A DNA stretch of 64,000 nucleotides from Pseudomonas iridis (GCF_017980685.1 NZ_JACXXO010000021.1:1-64000); one strand, 5' to 3'; numbered from the stretch's first letter, positions 26,415 through 35,683 are shown. Made by a program: numbers and translations. The notes: generated from the letters alone by a model not told the origin.

Positions 26415-26550
26415 GTCACGCTCCCTTGTTCTGGTTGTATCAGGGTCAGACGAGGCCATGCTAGCGACGTGTTTGGGCGAAAGAAAAATCGTTTATTTCT
26501 GGTTTAGAGTTCGGTTTTAACGAAGTGTTGACCCCGTGGATGATCGCGGA

Positions 26551-27339
26551 TCAGCGAAAAAACTCCCCCGGCGTCTCCCCAAACTGCTGGCGAAACGCTG
26601 CAATAAACGCCGACGTCGAGTCGTAGCCGCAGGCCAGCGCGACGTCGGTGACGCGTTCGCCTTTTTCCAGTGGCGTCAGCGCTCCGAGCAGGCGCAAGCG
26701 TTGGCGCCAGGCGCGGAAGGTCAGGCCCGTGTCGCGCAGGAACAGGCGCGTGAGGGTTTTTTCGGTGACACCGAACTTCTCGCTCCAATGGCTCAGCGTG
26801 GTCTGCTGTTCGGGATGTTGCTCCAGGCTCTGGTAGATCTGCCGTAAACGCGGGTCTTGCGGCAGCGGCAACATCAGATCGATCTGTGGCGCTTCGGCGA
26901 GTTGATCGAGGATCACCTGGGCCAGCCGTCCGTGTGGGCCGGATTGATCGTATTCCACGGGAACCTGGCTGAAGGCGCGGATCAGTTCGCGCAGCAAGTC
27001 GCTGACACCGAGCACATGACAGTGCTCAACTGCCCAACCGGCAACGCTGCAATCGATATACAGGCTGCGCATTTCGGTGTGCGGCGAACTGAATACCCGA
27101 TGCGGCACACCGGCCGGAATCCATACGGCGCGCTCCGGCGGCGCAACGAAGCGTCCGGCACTGGTCTGGACCTCAAGCACCCCTTCAATGGCGTACGACA
27201 ATTGCACCCACGGATGGCTGTGGCGGCGGGTCAGTGCGCGATTGGGCAGGGATTCAGTGCGCCCGTACAGTGGCCGCGGCAGGCTGGGCAGCCCGGGAAT
27301 GCTGCGCCGAATACTTTTGACATGTCCTTTAGGCGGCAT
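26551..27339 (-). CDS. AraC family transcriptional regulator, cupin N-terminus
   Basis: About 262 residues: an N-terminal cupin (RRHSHPWVQLSYAIEGVLEVQT) and a C-terminal double helix-turn-helix (SHWSEKFGVTEKTLTRLFLRD and VALACGYDSTSAFIAAFRQQF, the second being the AraC signature). The plan is that of NimR-type regulators, which usually control an adjacent divergent transporter, and here the divergent gene is a BASS transporter. An in-frame start at 27420 would add 27 residues but lacks a good ribosome site. Confidence 0.85.
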   Translation of the reverse strand: MPPKGHVKSIRRSIPGLPSLPRPLYGRTESLPNRALTRRHSHPWVQLSYAIEGVLEVQTSAGRFVAPPERAVWIPAGVPHRVFSSPHTEMRSLYIDCSVAGWAVEHCHVLGVSDLLRELIRAFSQVPVEYDQSGPHGRLAQVILDQLAEAPQIDLMLPLPQDPRLRQIYQSLEQHPEQQTTLSHWSEKFGVTEKTLTRLFLRDTGLTFRAWRQRLRLLGALTPLEKGERVTDVALACGYDSTSAFIAAFRQQFGETPGEFFR

Positions 27340-27423
27340 CTGCAGGCTCTTCGGCGTTAGTCGGTAATTCCCGCTCACGTTAGAGTCGTCGGCACGCACT
27401 GGCAACCCCCGGATGAACACACC

Positions 27424-28422
27424 ATGACGCGCCCAAGATTCCTGCCCGACAACTTCACCCTGACGCTGATCGGCGTCGTGCTACTGGCGAGTTTTCTACC
27501 TGCCAGCGGTCAGGTCGCGGTCGGTTTCGGCTGGCTGACCAACATCGCCATCGCACTGCTGTTTTTCCTCCACGGCGCCAAACTCTCCCGTGAATCGATC
27601 ATCGCCGGCGCCGGTCACTGGCGTCTGCATTTGCTGGTGTTCGGTCTGACCTTCGTGCTGTTCCCGCTGCTTGGATTTGCCTTGAAACCGCTGCTGTCGC
27701 CGCTGATTGGCGACACGTTGTACATGGGCATGCTTTACCTGTGCGCGTTACCCGCAACGGTGCAATCGGCGATTGCCTTCACCTCGCTGGCGCGGGGCAA
27801 CATTCCTGCGGCGATTTGCAGTGCGGCGGCATCCAGCCTGTTCGGGATTTTCCTCACGCCGTTGCTGGTGACGCTGCTGCTCGATGTCCATGGTGACGGC
27901 GGTTCGACCCTCGATGCGATCGTCAAAATCAGCGTGCAGTTGCTACTGCCATTCATCGTGGGTCAGATTGCCCGTCGCTGGATCGGCGCGTGGGTAGGGC
28001 GCAACAAGAACTGGCTGAAGTTTGTCGATCAGGGTTCGATTCTGCTGGTGGTTTACGGCGCGTTCAGCGAGGCAGTCAACGAAGGCATCTGGCATCAGAT
28101 CCCGCTGATCGAGTTGCTCGGGCTGGTAGTTGTCTGCTGCATTTTGCTGGCACTGGTGCTAGTGGCGGCGACGTTGCTGGGCAAGGCCTTCGGTTTCAGT
28201 CAGGAAGACCGCATCACCATTCTGTTCTGCGGCTCTAAAAAGAGCCTGGCCACCGGCGTGCCGATGGCTCAGGTATTGTTTGCCGGCAGCACCATTGGCG
28301 TGCTGATCCTGCCGCTGATGCTGTTCCATCAGATTCAATTGATGGTTTGCGCGGTGTTGGCGCAGCGCTATGCGAAACGGCCGGAGTCGGTGCCGGAGCT
28401 GATGGCGCAGGTCGATCCATAA
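27424..28422 (+). CDS. Bile acid:sodium symporter (BASS) family transporter
   Basis: A 332-residue membrane protein with about ten hydrophobic segments, of the SLC10A7-like/SBF branch. LFFLHGAKLSRESI near 43-56, ALPATVQSAIAFTSLARGN near 108-126 and GSKKSLATGVPMA near 272-284 are conserved family stretches. It probably imports or exports an organic anion with sodium. It is divergent from, and likely controlled by, the AraC-type gene. Confidence 0.87.
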   Translation: MTRPRFLPDNFTLTLIGVVLLASFLPASGQVAVGFGWLTNIAIALLFFLHGAKLSRESIIAGAGHWRLHLLVFGLTFVLFPLLGFALKPLLSPLIGDTLYMGMLYLCALPATVQSAIAFTSLARGNIPAAICSAAASSLFGIFLTPLLVTLLLDVHGDGGSTLDAIVKISVQLLLPFIVGQIARRWIGAWVGRNKNWLKFVDQGSILLVVYGAFSEAVNEGIWHQIPLIELLGLVVVCCILLALVLVAATLLGKAFGFSQEDRITILFCGSKKSLATGVPMAQVLFAGSTIGVLILPLMLFHQIQLMVCAVLAQRYAKRPESVPELMAQVDP

Positions 28423-28460
28423 CCCACACCGTCACCTGTAGGAGCTACCGAAGCCTGCGC

Positions 28461-29066
28461 CTACAGAATCCCTGCGTATTTCACCGCAGCGGCCGCCCGT
28501 GAGGGCACGTTGAGCGTGCGTAGTAAAGAAGACACGTGAATGCGCACCGTAAACGGTGAAATATCCAGTTCGCGAGCGATTTCCTTGTTGGTCTTGCCCT
28601 GGGCGATCAAGCGCAGGACGTCTTGCTGACGGGGTGTGAGCGGGGTGCCGGTCTCCAGCGGCAACAGCCCTGACGGCGCAAACTTCACCAGCACCTCGCC
28701 TTCACGAATCGCCAGAATCGCCTGACCGATTTCGGCCGGGGCAATGTTCTTGCCGATAAAGCCGTCAATGCCGACGGCCATGACGTCACGGATCAATGCT
28801 TCATCATCGACCATCGACACCACAATCAGCGTGCTGCGCGGCAAGCGCTGGCGCAGTTCGGCGAGCTGGCTGACGCCGGTCAGTCCGGGAAAGCGCAGAT
28901 CCAGTATCAGTGTGTCCGGCTCTTCACCCACTGCCAGCAGCGCCCGCACCGCGTCCAGATCGCCGGCTTCGTCGATGACGGCTTCGGGCAGCAGTCGCTG
29001 AACCGTGCGCAGCATCCCCTCACGAAACAGCGGGTGATCGTCGGCTATGATAATTCGGCATGTCAT
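28461..29066 (-). CDS. Response regulator, NarL/LuxR type
   Basis: A 201-residue two-domain response regulator. The receiver carries Asp9/Asp10, phospho-acceptor Asp56 (LILDLRFPG), and a conserved Lys in the GFIGKNI segment. The LuxR-type HTH is at about 142-196 (LTPRQQDVLRLIAQGKTNKEI). It is divergent from a hybrid histidine kinase gene, its probable cognate partner. The target genes are unknown. Confidence 0.9.
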   Translation of the reverse strand: MTCRIIIADDHPLFREGMLRTVQRLLPEAVIDEAGDLDAVRALLAVGEEPDTLILDLRFPGLTGVSQLAELRQRLPRSTLIVVSMVDDEALIRDVMAVGIDGFIGKNIAPAEIGQAILAIREGEVLVKFAPSGLLPLETGTPLTPRQQDVLRLIAQGKTNKEIARELDISPFTVRIHVSSLLRTLNVPSRAAAAVKYAGIL

Positions 29067-29180
29067 GGCATGTCCCTCCCTGGGTCAGGCATTGCTCAAG
29101 GCTTGCACCTTAGCACCGGGCGCGATCGTTGCCTGTAGGCTGCTTCCGAATCTGACGATTGCTGCACAAGGACGTTTACC

Positions 29181-30809
29181 ATGAAGTTCGAGAAAAATAC
29201 CGAACTCGACCAGGCCAATCTGCGCATCATCATTGCCAGTATTGCCGTGGTTTACATGCTCATATTGGGTTTTTTGCCGGGCGAGCGCTTCGATACGTAT
29301 CTACCGGTGATCACCTACATCATCGTGTTTCTGCTGGCCTCGATCGGGTTACGCCAGGCAATTGTGCGCTGGCCGGGGCATTACCCGGCACGGCGGATTT
29401 TCGCCATGGTCCACGATTACACCGGCACCTGCTTTGGTCTGGTGGTGGGAGGCGAGGCGGCGTTGCCCCTGTATGCGGTCATCATTTGGGTCAACCTCGG
29501 CAACGGCATGCGTTATGGCTCGCGCTATCTGGCGATTGCCACGGGCCTGGCGTTGCTGGCGCTGCTGTGTGTCTATCGCCTGACCCCGGTGTGGCAGGCG
29601 CAACCGTTCATGGTGTTGATGCTGATGATCACCAGCACGGTGATCCCGTTTTACGCCCATCTGTTGCTGGAGCGCACGCGCAAGGCGTCGGAAGAAGCGG
29701 TCGCGGCCAATCTGGAGAAGTCGCGGTTCCTCGCTCAGGCCAGCCATGACCTGCGCCAGCCGATTCACTCCATCGGGCTGTTTACCGCGTGTCTGCGCGA
29801 GTCGCGGCTGGGTGATGAGGAGCGTCGGCTGGTGGACAACATCGACCGTTCGCTGCTCAACGTGTCGCAGCTGTTTCGGTCCATTCTCGACCTGTACACC
29901 CTTGATAACGGACGGGTGTTGCCGAAGCTGCAAACCATCAACTTGCACGAATGGCTGACTGAACTGATTCACCAGAACGCCGAAGCTGCGCGCTGGGCTG
30001 GCGTCGACCTGCGCTTGCGCCCCTGTAAATACTGGGTGCGCACCGATCCGGTACTGCTGGCGACCATGGTGCAGAACGTGCTTTCCAATTGCTTCAAATA
30101 TGGCGCGCATCGGCCGGTCCTGATCGGCGTGCGTGGGCGCGGGGCAGGGCTGGCCATCGTGATTTATGACCGCGGCAATGGTATCGCCGAGGAGCATTTG
30201 CCAAAGGTGTTCGAGGAGTTCTATCGGGTGCGGCAAGTGCGCGACAAGGATGTCGAGGGGGTGGGGTTGGGCCTGTCGATCGTCAAGCGACTGGGCCAGT
30301 TGATGGGTGTGAGTGTTGCTTTGCGTTCGCGGCTTGGGCGGGGCACGGCGGTGACCTTGTACGGATTGCCGATCGTCGCGCCGCCGCCATCAACGGTCAA
30401 TCGTGATGAGGTGCGCCAGGTCGGTTTGCTGACCGGGTTGAAGGTGTGTCTGGTTGAGGATGATCGCAACGTGCTGCTGGCGACGTCAGCATTGCTGGAG
30501 CGCTGGGGCTGTGTGGTTCAGGCCGAGTTGGCGGCAGTGGATCTGGTCACCGACTGCGACATCATCGTCGCCGACTATGACCTCGGCACCCATGCCACCG
30601 GCATCGAATGCATCGATGAAGTGCGCCGGCAGAGAGGCTGGGCGGTGCCGGCGATGATCATCACCGGGCATGACATCGAAAAAATACAGGCGGCCCTGCA
30701 CGACCGCCAAATTGCCATCCTGTCCAAACCCGTGCGCCCGGCCGAGCTGCGCGCGACCTTGCGCACCCTGCGCGACCGCCAGCCGGAACTCGCTGAAAAT
30801 GTGCCGTAA
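29181..30809 (+). CDS. Hybrid sensor histidine kinase with C-terminal receiver
   Basis: A 542-residue membrane sensor with five or six hydrophobic segments in residues 15-160 and little periplasmic sequence, a HisKA domain with His189 (QASHDLRQPIHS), and HATPase boxes N (NVLSNCFKYG, 299-308), G1 (DRGNGI) and G2 (VGLGLSIVK). The C-terminal receiver has LVEDD at 424-428, acceptor Asp465 (VADYDLG) and Lys516. With so little external sequence it probably senses a membrane-linked or cytoplasmic cue. It is divergent from its likely partner regulator. Confidence 0.88.
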   Translation: MKFEKNTELDQANLRIIIASIAVVYMLILGFLPGERFDTYLPVITYIIVFLLASIGLRQAIVRWPGHYPARRIFAMVHDYTGTCFGLVVGGEAALPLYAVIIWVNLGNGMRYGSRYLAIATGLALLALLCVYRLTPVWQAQPFMVLMLMITSTVIPFYAHLLLERTRKASEEAVAANLEKSRFLAQASHDLRQPIHSIGLFTACLRESRLGDEERRLVDNIDRSLLNVSQLFRSILDLYTLDNGRVLPKLQTINLHEWLTELIHQNAEAARWAGVDLRLRPCKYWVRTDPVLLATMVQNVLSNCFKYGAHRPVLIGVRGRGAGLAIVIYDRGNGIAEEHLPKVFEEFYRVRQVRDKDVEGVGLGLSIVKRLGQLMGVSVALRSRLGRGTAVTLYGLPIVAPPPSTVNRDEVRQVGLLTGLKVCLVEDDRNVLLATSALLERWGCVVQAELAAVDLVTDCDIIVADYDLGTHATGIECIDEVRRQRGWAVPAMIITGHDIEKIQAALHDRQIAILSKPVRPAELRATLRTLRDRQPELAENVP

Positions 30810-30893
30810 ATGATCATCGCGGCCGCACCACAAATCCCTGTGGCAGCTAGCCTGCTGCAATTTGCAAAGGCAATCCTTTACCGGACGGAGAAA

Positions 30894-31208
30894 TTATTGC
30901 AGCGGAATCGGTGAAGCGCCTTTGGGCAGGCACGACAGCGGCGGCTTCATGATGCCCATGCCTGCCACGGCGACGATGACGCCGCTGGGCAATTCACAGT
31001 TGTATTCCCCGGCCGGGGTGTAGGCGGTGTAGTAGGTGAGGGTGCTGTCGTTGCGGATGTTGTCGATTCTCGATACCGGTTTACCGATCACCGTTTGCGC
31101 GCGTTCTTTCATGCTGGCTTCGGTGGGTTTGATGGTCTGGCAGCCGGCAACGCCGAGCAGCACAGCACTGATCAGAGAGATCTTGCAGAGGTTGGCATGC
31201 AGTTTCAT
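30894..31208 (-). CDS. Small lipoprotein, 104 residues
   Basis: The start at 31208 follows AAGGAAG and gives a lipoprotein signal ending VAGC (Cys23). The mature region (TVIGKPVSRIDNIRNDSTLTYYTAY...YNCELPSG) has a BamE/SmpA-like flavour at its IGKPVSRI start, but the resemblance is weak. Two further cysteines (near 71 and 93) could form a disulfide. Function unknown. Confidence 0.75.
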   Translation of the reverse strand: MKLHANLCKISLISAVLLGVAGCQTIKPTEASMKERAQTVIGKPVSRIDNIRNDSTLTYYTAYTPAGEYNCELPSGVIVAVAGMGIMKPPLSCLPKGASPIPLQ

Positions 31209-31719
31209 GGTGTTTCTTCCTTGCTGTTGTTTTTGATTTCCAGGCACAACGATCCCGCACGCTGCACGCAGGCAGCGTTGAGGAACGTCGGGGTTGCGGG
31301 GGAATATAGCGCCGGGTGGCGGAGCGGTCGATTAGCACAAATGTGCTAGTGCGCAGCGGGGATATACAGGGGTTAGGCGTTTCCCTTCCTGCACGTTCTG
31401 CGCAAAGCTCAAATCAGTCTAAAAATCCCGCGCCGCCTCCGTAAGCCTTTGCTAGTCTCAAAGATGTAGGTGAAGACGCAGACTGATGCGCAAACGGATA
31501 GCAAGGGGACGTGGGGCGTGTTCCGAAGGGTGCACGGTTAGAAAGATCTCCGCGCTGAGATCCAGCCCTTATGCCGTGTGAAGCAGCCGAGGCACTACCT
31601 TTTTCAATTTGGCCCGGTACTGTGAGAAGCCTGATAAACCTTGTAAGCCAGAGACCAGCACTGGCCGCCTACTCGAACACCAAAGCCCGCTTCGTGCGGG
31701 CTTTGTCGTTCTTGCAGCG
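31209..31719 (+). ncRNA. Intergenic region with a candidate structured RNA ending in a terminator
   Basis: More than 500 bases without a supported gene. The right half (about 31440-31705) shows secondary structure: GATCTC/GAGATC around CGCGCT near 31543, GCACGG near 31530 pairing with CCGTGT near 31574, and a strong terminal hairpin CAAAGCCCGC/GCGGGCTTTG at 31681-31705. This could be an untranslated plus-strand RNA. A basic 31-codon ORF (31486-31581) lies inside it without a good ribosome site. I do not recognise the RNA. The hairpin may simply end the cystathionine lyase transcript. Confidence 0.3.
31681..31705. terminator. Intrinsic terminator
   Basis: A perfect 10-bp stem CAAAGCCCGC/GCGGGCTTTG with a TTCGT loop. 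It lies 15 bases beyond the stop of the minus-strand cystathionine lyase gene and can also end a plus-strand transcript (TCGTTCTT follows). Confidence 0.75.
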
Positions 31720-32892
31720 CTAGATTTTCGTCAGGGCATACGCCAGATCGGCGCGCAGGTCTTCGACGTCTTCGACGCCCACCGAAAGGCGTACCAAGCC
31801 ATCGCCAATCCCCAGTTTCGCGCGGGTTTCGGGTGGAATGGTGGCGTGCGTCATGATCGCCGGATGCTCGATCAGGCTTTCAACGCCGCCCAGACTTTCC
31901 GCCAGGGCGAAGATTTTCACGTTCTCCAGAAAGCGCCGTGCGCCGGCCAGATCACTGTTCAGGTCCACGGAAATCATCCCGCCGAAACCACGCATCTGCC
32001 GTTTGGCCAATTCATGCTGCGGGTGCGATTCAAGGCCGGGGTAGTAGACGCGTTTGACCTGCGGTTGCTGTTCCAGCCACTGCGCCAGATCCTGCGCGTT
32101 GCTGCAATGACGCTCCATGCGCAGCGCCAGGGTTTTCACGCCACGCAAGGTAAGAAACGCATCGAACGGCCCGGAAATCGCACCGACCGCGTTTTGCAAA
32201 AAGCCCAGACGCTCGGCCAGTTCGGCGTTCTGCCCGACCACGGCGATTCCGCCGATCACGTCGGAGTGACCGTTCAGATACTTGGTGGTCGAGTGCAGCA
32301 CGATGTCGAAACCCAGCTCCAGCGGGCGCTGGATGTAGGGGCTGGCAAAGGTGTTGTCGGCCACGCTGATGATCCCGCGTGCGCGGCAGATGCGGGCGAT
32401 GGCGGCCAGATCCGACAGGCTCAGCAGTGGATTGGTCGGTGTCTCGACCATGACCATGCGCGTGTCGTCCTGTAACGACGCTTCGAATGCCGACAGGTCG
32501 GTCAGGTCGACGTAGCTGAAGCGGTGCCCGGCGCTGCGTTGGCGCACCTTGTCGAACAAGCGAAAGGTGCCGCCGTACAAGTCGTTGCCGGAAATCACGT
32601 GAGAGCCGGCGTCGATCAACTCGAGAACGGTGGAAATCGTCGCCAGACCGGAGGCGAACGCAAACCCGCGGGCGCCCCCCTCCAGATCCGCCACGCAGCG
32701 CTCGAGGGCAAAACGCGTCGGGTTGTGCGAGCGCCCGTAGTCGAAACCCTTGTGCACGCCGGGGCTGTCTTGCAGGTAAGTGGAGTTGGCGTAAATCGGC
32801 GGCATCAACGCGCCGGTGGTCGGGTCGGGCTCTTGCCCGGCATGGATTACCCGGGTCGCGAAACCTTGGGAATTGTTGTCCTGCTGACTCAT
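31720..32892 (-). CDS. Cystathionine gamma-lyase/synthase, PLP-dependent
   Basis: A 390-residue Cys/Met-metabolism PLP enzyme. Landmarks are YGRSHNPTR near 52-60, SGLATIST near 81, DNTFASPY near 179-186, and the PLP lysine Lys204 in HSTTKYLNGHSD. Its operon with cystathionine beta-synthase (four-base ATGA overlap) points to the reverse transsulfuration direction: cystathionine to cysteine, ammonia and 2-oxobutyrate. Sequence alone does not exclude gamma-synthase activity; context makes the lyase more likely. Confidence 0.87.
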   Translation of the reverse strand: MSQQDNNSQGFATRVIHAGQEPDPTTGALMPPIYANSTYLQDSPGVHKGFDYGRSHNPTRFALERCVADLEGGARGFAFASGLATISTVLELIDAGSHVISGNDLYGGTFRLFDKVRQRSAGHRFSYVDLTDLSAFEASLQDDTRMVMVETPTNPLLSLSDLAAIARICRARGIISVADNTFASPYIQRPLELGFDIVLHSTTKYLNGHSDVIGGIAVVGQNAELAERLGFLQNAVGAISGPFDAFLTLRGVKTLALRMERHCSNAQDLAQWLEQQPQVKRVYYPGLESHPQHELAKRQMRGFGGMISVDLNSDLAGARRFLENVKIFALAESLGGVESLIEHPAIMTHATIPPETRAKLGIGDGLVRLSVGVEDVEDLRADLAYALTKI

Positions 32893-34265
32893 GCGAGGGA
32901 TCTCCGTAATTGGTTGAGCATGTCGACGCGTGTGATCAAGCCATGGAAGCCCGACGCGTCGGCGATGATGGCGACGAGGCCACGGCTGAGCACCGATTCC
33001 AGCTCAGCGAGGGGGGCGTCGGGCGCGAGGGTTTGCAGTTTGTCGGTCATCACGCTGGAGACCGATTGGCTGAAGCGTGCGGCGTCCTCATGCACACCCA
33101 GCAAAATGTCCGATTCGTCGATCACCCCGACCAGTTGTTTGCCTTCCACCAGCACGGGCAGCTGCGAGACATCCGCCAGGCGCATGCGCTGGAAGGCAGT
33201 TAGCAGCGTGTCATCGGGGCCGACGCTGATGACCCGGCCGTCTTCAAAACGTCGGGCGATCAAGTCCCGCAGGTCGCCATAGCCTTTGCGCTGCAACAGG
33301 CCCTGATCGGTCATCCACTGATCGTTGTAGACCTTCGACAAATAACGCGTGCCGGTGTCGCAGACGAAACTCACCACGCGTTTGGGCTCGGTCTGTTCGC
33401 GGCAATAACGCAGCGCGGCAGCGAGCAGGGTGCCGGTCGATGACCCACCGAGAATGCCCTCGGCACGCAGCAACTGACGGGCATGGTCGAAGCTTTCTTC
33501 ATCGCTGATCGAATAGGCGTGGCGTACGCTGGAGAGGTCGGTGATCGACGGAATAAAGTCCTCGCCAATGCCTTCAACCGCCCATGAACCGGGGGTTGGC
33601 AGCGAGCCGTCGCGGCTGTATTGCGCCATCACCGAGCCGACCGGGTCGGCAAGAATCATTTCCAGATCCGGTTGCACCCGTTTGAAAAAACGGGTCAGCC
33701 CGGTCAGGGTGCCGGCCGAGCCGACGCCGACCACAATTGCATCCAGATCATGTTCGGTTTGCGCCCAGATTTCCGGCGCGGTGCTGCATTCATGGGCCAG
33801 TGGGTTGGCCGGATTGTTGAACTGATCGGCAAAAAATGCGCCCGGAATGTCTTTCGCCAACCGCGCGGCGACGTCCTGGTAATACTCGGGATGACCCTTG
33901 CCGACGTCGGAGCGGGTGATGTGCACCTCGGCGCCCATGGCCTTCAAGTGCAGGACTTTTTCCGTGGACATTTTGTCCGGGACCACCAGCACCACGCGAT
34001 AACCTTTGGCGCGCCCGACCAGTGCCAGGCCCAGGCCAGTATTGCCCGCAGTCGCCTCGACGATGGTGCCTCCAGGGGTGAGGCGACCGTCACGTTCGGC
34101 GGCGTCGATCATCGCCAGACCGATTCGGTCCTTGATCGAGCCGCCAGGGTTTTGTGATTCGAGTTTGAGAAAGAGTGTGCACGGGCCGGTATCGAAGCGG
34201 GTCACTTGCACCAGCGGCGTATTTCCTATCAGCCCAAGTACGGCAGGGCGAGATTCCTTTGACAT
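32889..34265 (-). CDS. cbs: Cystathionine beta-synthase with C-terminal CBS pair
   Basis: A 458-residue PLP enzyme that condenses homocysteine and serine to cystathionine. The catalytic lysine is Lys45 in NPGGSIKDRIG; TAGNTGLGLA near 72-81 and GVGSAGTLTG near 180-189 bind substrate and PLP phosphate. A tandem CBS domain pair spans about 340-458, the usual regulatory module. It is the first gene of a two-gene reverse transsulfuration operon and has no heme-binding N-terminal extension. Confidence 0.9.
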   Translation of the reverse strand: MSKESRPAVLGLIGNTPLVQVTRFDTGPCTLFLKLESQNPGGSIKDRIGLAMIDAAERDGRLTPGGTIVEATAGNTGLGLALVGRAKGYRVVLVVPDKMSTEKVLHLKAMGAEVHITRSDVGKGHPEYYQDVAARLAKDIPGAFFADQFNNPANPLAHECSTAPEIWAQTEHDLDAIVVGVGSAGTLTGLTRFFKRVQPDLEMILADPVGSVMAQYSRDGSLPTPGSWAVEGIGEDFIPSITDLSSVRHAYSISDEESFDHARQLLRAEGILGGSSTGTLLAAALRYCREQTEPKRVVSFVCDTGTRYLSKVYNDQWMTDQGLLQRKGYGDLRDLIARRFEDGRVISVGPDDTLLTAFQRMRLADVSQLPVLVEGKQLVGVIDESDILLGVHEDAARFSQSVSSVMTDKLQTLAPDAPLAELESVLSRGLVAIIADASGFHGLITRVDMLNQLRRSLA

Positions 34266-34595
34266 TCTTCACCTCTTGTTGGTGATTGATCGCGTTCCAT
34301 TCGCGGGGAAAAGCTCGCCTGCAACATAGGCCGTGAAGGGATCTCCCGCAACCATCCGGTGGGCTGAAAAGCTCAACGATTTTGATCTAACTATAGAACT
34401 GAATTTGCCGGAGGGGGCGGGCGTTATGAGGGAGTAGGGTTATGCGGATTTGAACGCTGGGCAGAAAAAACTGTAGGCGTGAGGGGATACAAAAAGGCCC
34501 CGACACCACCGCTGATCCCTGTGGGATCAGCGGTGTTCACATATTTTCAACCCATGCAGATCCCGCTGAGGGAATGCAGGCAAATTGTGGCAAGG
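34266..34595. promoter_or_regulatory. cbs upstream region with a 13-bp hairpin
   Basis: 330 bases without a gene. The right part holds a perfect 13-bp hairpin CACCGCTGATCCC/GGGATCAGCGGTG (34507-34519 and 34523-34535). Read on the minus strand it is followed, after about 14 bases, by CTTTTTG, so it may be the terminator of the ppx/gppA-type gene that ends at 34596. The left part is the cbs promoter region; no further element is recognised. Confidence 0.5.
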
Positions 34596-35531
34596 TCAGT
34601 GCTTGCTCATCAATCCGTGCAGCACACCCAGGCGCAATCCCGGTTCAGATGGCACCATCTGCGAGATGCCGAACGCCTTGAACGCGGCGAGCATCAGCAC
34701 CAGGCCGCCGGGCAGGATGCTTTGGCGGTGTGGTTGCAGGCCCTGGAGCCTGAGCTGCCGGACGTTAGTCACTTCCAGCAGATGCAGCGACAGGCGCAAC
34801 AGCCCTGCGTAGGTGATGCCATCCTCGCCGAAGTCGTTCAATCGGTTGGCCTTGAGCACTTTGGCGAGCATCCGTGCGGTGCCCGAGGAGCCGATGGTCT
34901 GCTGCCAACCCTGAGCGCGATAGCGTCGAGCGACTGTTTCAAACTGGAGGATGGCGACGCGTTCGGCTTCTTGCAGCGCACCGGGGGAAATCTCGCCGCC
35001 GCGAAAGAATCGCGCACTCAATGTTCCGCTGCCGATGGAAATGCTTTCGGTGAGCAGCGGTTGTGAGCCCTGGCCGAGGATCAATTCGGTAGAACCGCCA
35101 CCGATATCGACCACCAGGCGCATGTCTTCGACGCCCGGTAATGCGTGGGCCACGCCCGCGTACACCAATCGCGCTTCTTCATGCCCTGAGATGACGTCGA
35201 TGCGAAAGCCCAAATGCCGCTCCGCACTGGCCAGAAACAGCTGCGCGTTATCGGCCTCACGCACTGCACTGGTTGCCACTGCCCGCACGCGGCCCGGCTC
35301 GAATCCGCGCAGTTTCTTGCCGAATCGCGCCAATGCCTGCCAGCCTCGATCAAGGGCGAGGGTGTCAAGCGCACCACCGTCGAGCCCCTCGGCCAGACGC
35401 ACCGGTTCGCGCAAGGTTTTCACTTCCTGAATCATCAGGCCTTTGCGACTGCGGACCGACTGGCCGATCATCAAGCGAAACGCATTCGAACCCAGGTCGA
35501 TGGCGGCAAACAGCGAGGCGTCGTCTTTCAT
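34596..35531 (-). CDS. Short Ppx/GppA family phosphatase
   Basis: A 311-residue ASKHA-fold phosphatase of the Ppx/GppA family (exopolyphosphatase or pppGpp phosphohydrolase). AAIDLGSNAFRLMIG (9-23) and VVDIGGGSTELILG near 140 are the two phosphate-binding loops, and SGHEEARLVYAG carries the catalytic Glu. It contains only the two N-terminal domains; the HD-like C-terminal part of full-length Ppx (about 500 residues) is missing, as in the known short class. A PHO-box-like element on the minus strand at 35598-35615 lies 67 bp upstream. Confidence 0.87.
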   Translation of the reverse strand: MKDDASLFAAIDLGSNAFRLMIGQSVRSRKGLMIQEVKTLREPVRLAEGLDGGALDTLALDRGWQALARFGKKLRGFEPGRVRAVATSAVREADNAQLFLASAERHLGFRIDVISGHEEARLVYAGVAHALPGVEDMRLVVDIGGGSTELILGQGSQPLLTESISIGSGTLSARFFRGGEISPGALQEAERVAILQFETVARRYRAQGWQQTIGSSGTARMLAKVLKANRLNDFGEDGITYAGLLRLSLHLLEVTNVRQLRLQGLQPHRQSILPGGLVLMLAAFKAFGISQMVPSEPGLRLGVLHGLMSKH

Positions 35532-35597
35532 GGCAGTCCTTGCAAAGCATCCGTCGCGAGGCTCAAGACGGTTTGCGAGGACTCTGCCGTTATCTTG

Positions 35598-35615
35598 ATG
35601 ACATCCTGATGACGG
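35598..35615 (-). promoter_or_regulatory. PHO-box-like direct repeat upstream of the ppx/gppA-type gene
   Basis: On the minus strand CCGTCAT-CAGG-ATGTCAT fits the 7-4-7 PhoB box (consensus CTGTCAT-n4-CTGTCAT) at 12 of 14 positions. It is oriented toward the ppx/gppA-type gene. The -10 region is not obvious, which lowers confidence. Confidence 0.4.
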
Positions 35616-35642
35616 GTCAGGGGCCGTTCAGTGAATTGTTGT

Positions 35643-35677
35643 TTGTCATGACACTGTCATTATTCGATACCCATACT
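35643..35677 (+). promoter_or_regulatory. PHO box and -10 element, plus strand
   Basis: TTGTCAT-GACA-CTGTCAT matches the PhoB box at 13 of 14 positions with exact 4-base spacing. Eleven bases after it comes CATACT (35672-35677), a fair -10 hexamer at the spacing used by PhoB-dependent promoters. Transcription would run rightward from about 35684. Confidence 0.6.
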
Positions 35678-35683
35678 GAGCTC

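Noticed and set aside
26415..26550. Manganese (yybP-ykoY) riboswitch before the TerC-family gene
   Set aside because: I could not find the conserved loop sequences or paired stems of that riboswitch in the short upstream region.
31486..31581. Basic 31-codon ORF within the 31.4-31.7 kb intergenic region
   Set aside because: No convincing ribosome binding site and it lies inside predicted RNA stems; not called as a gene.
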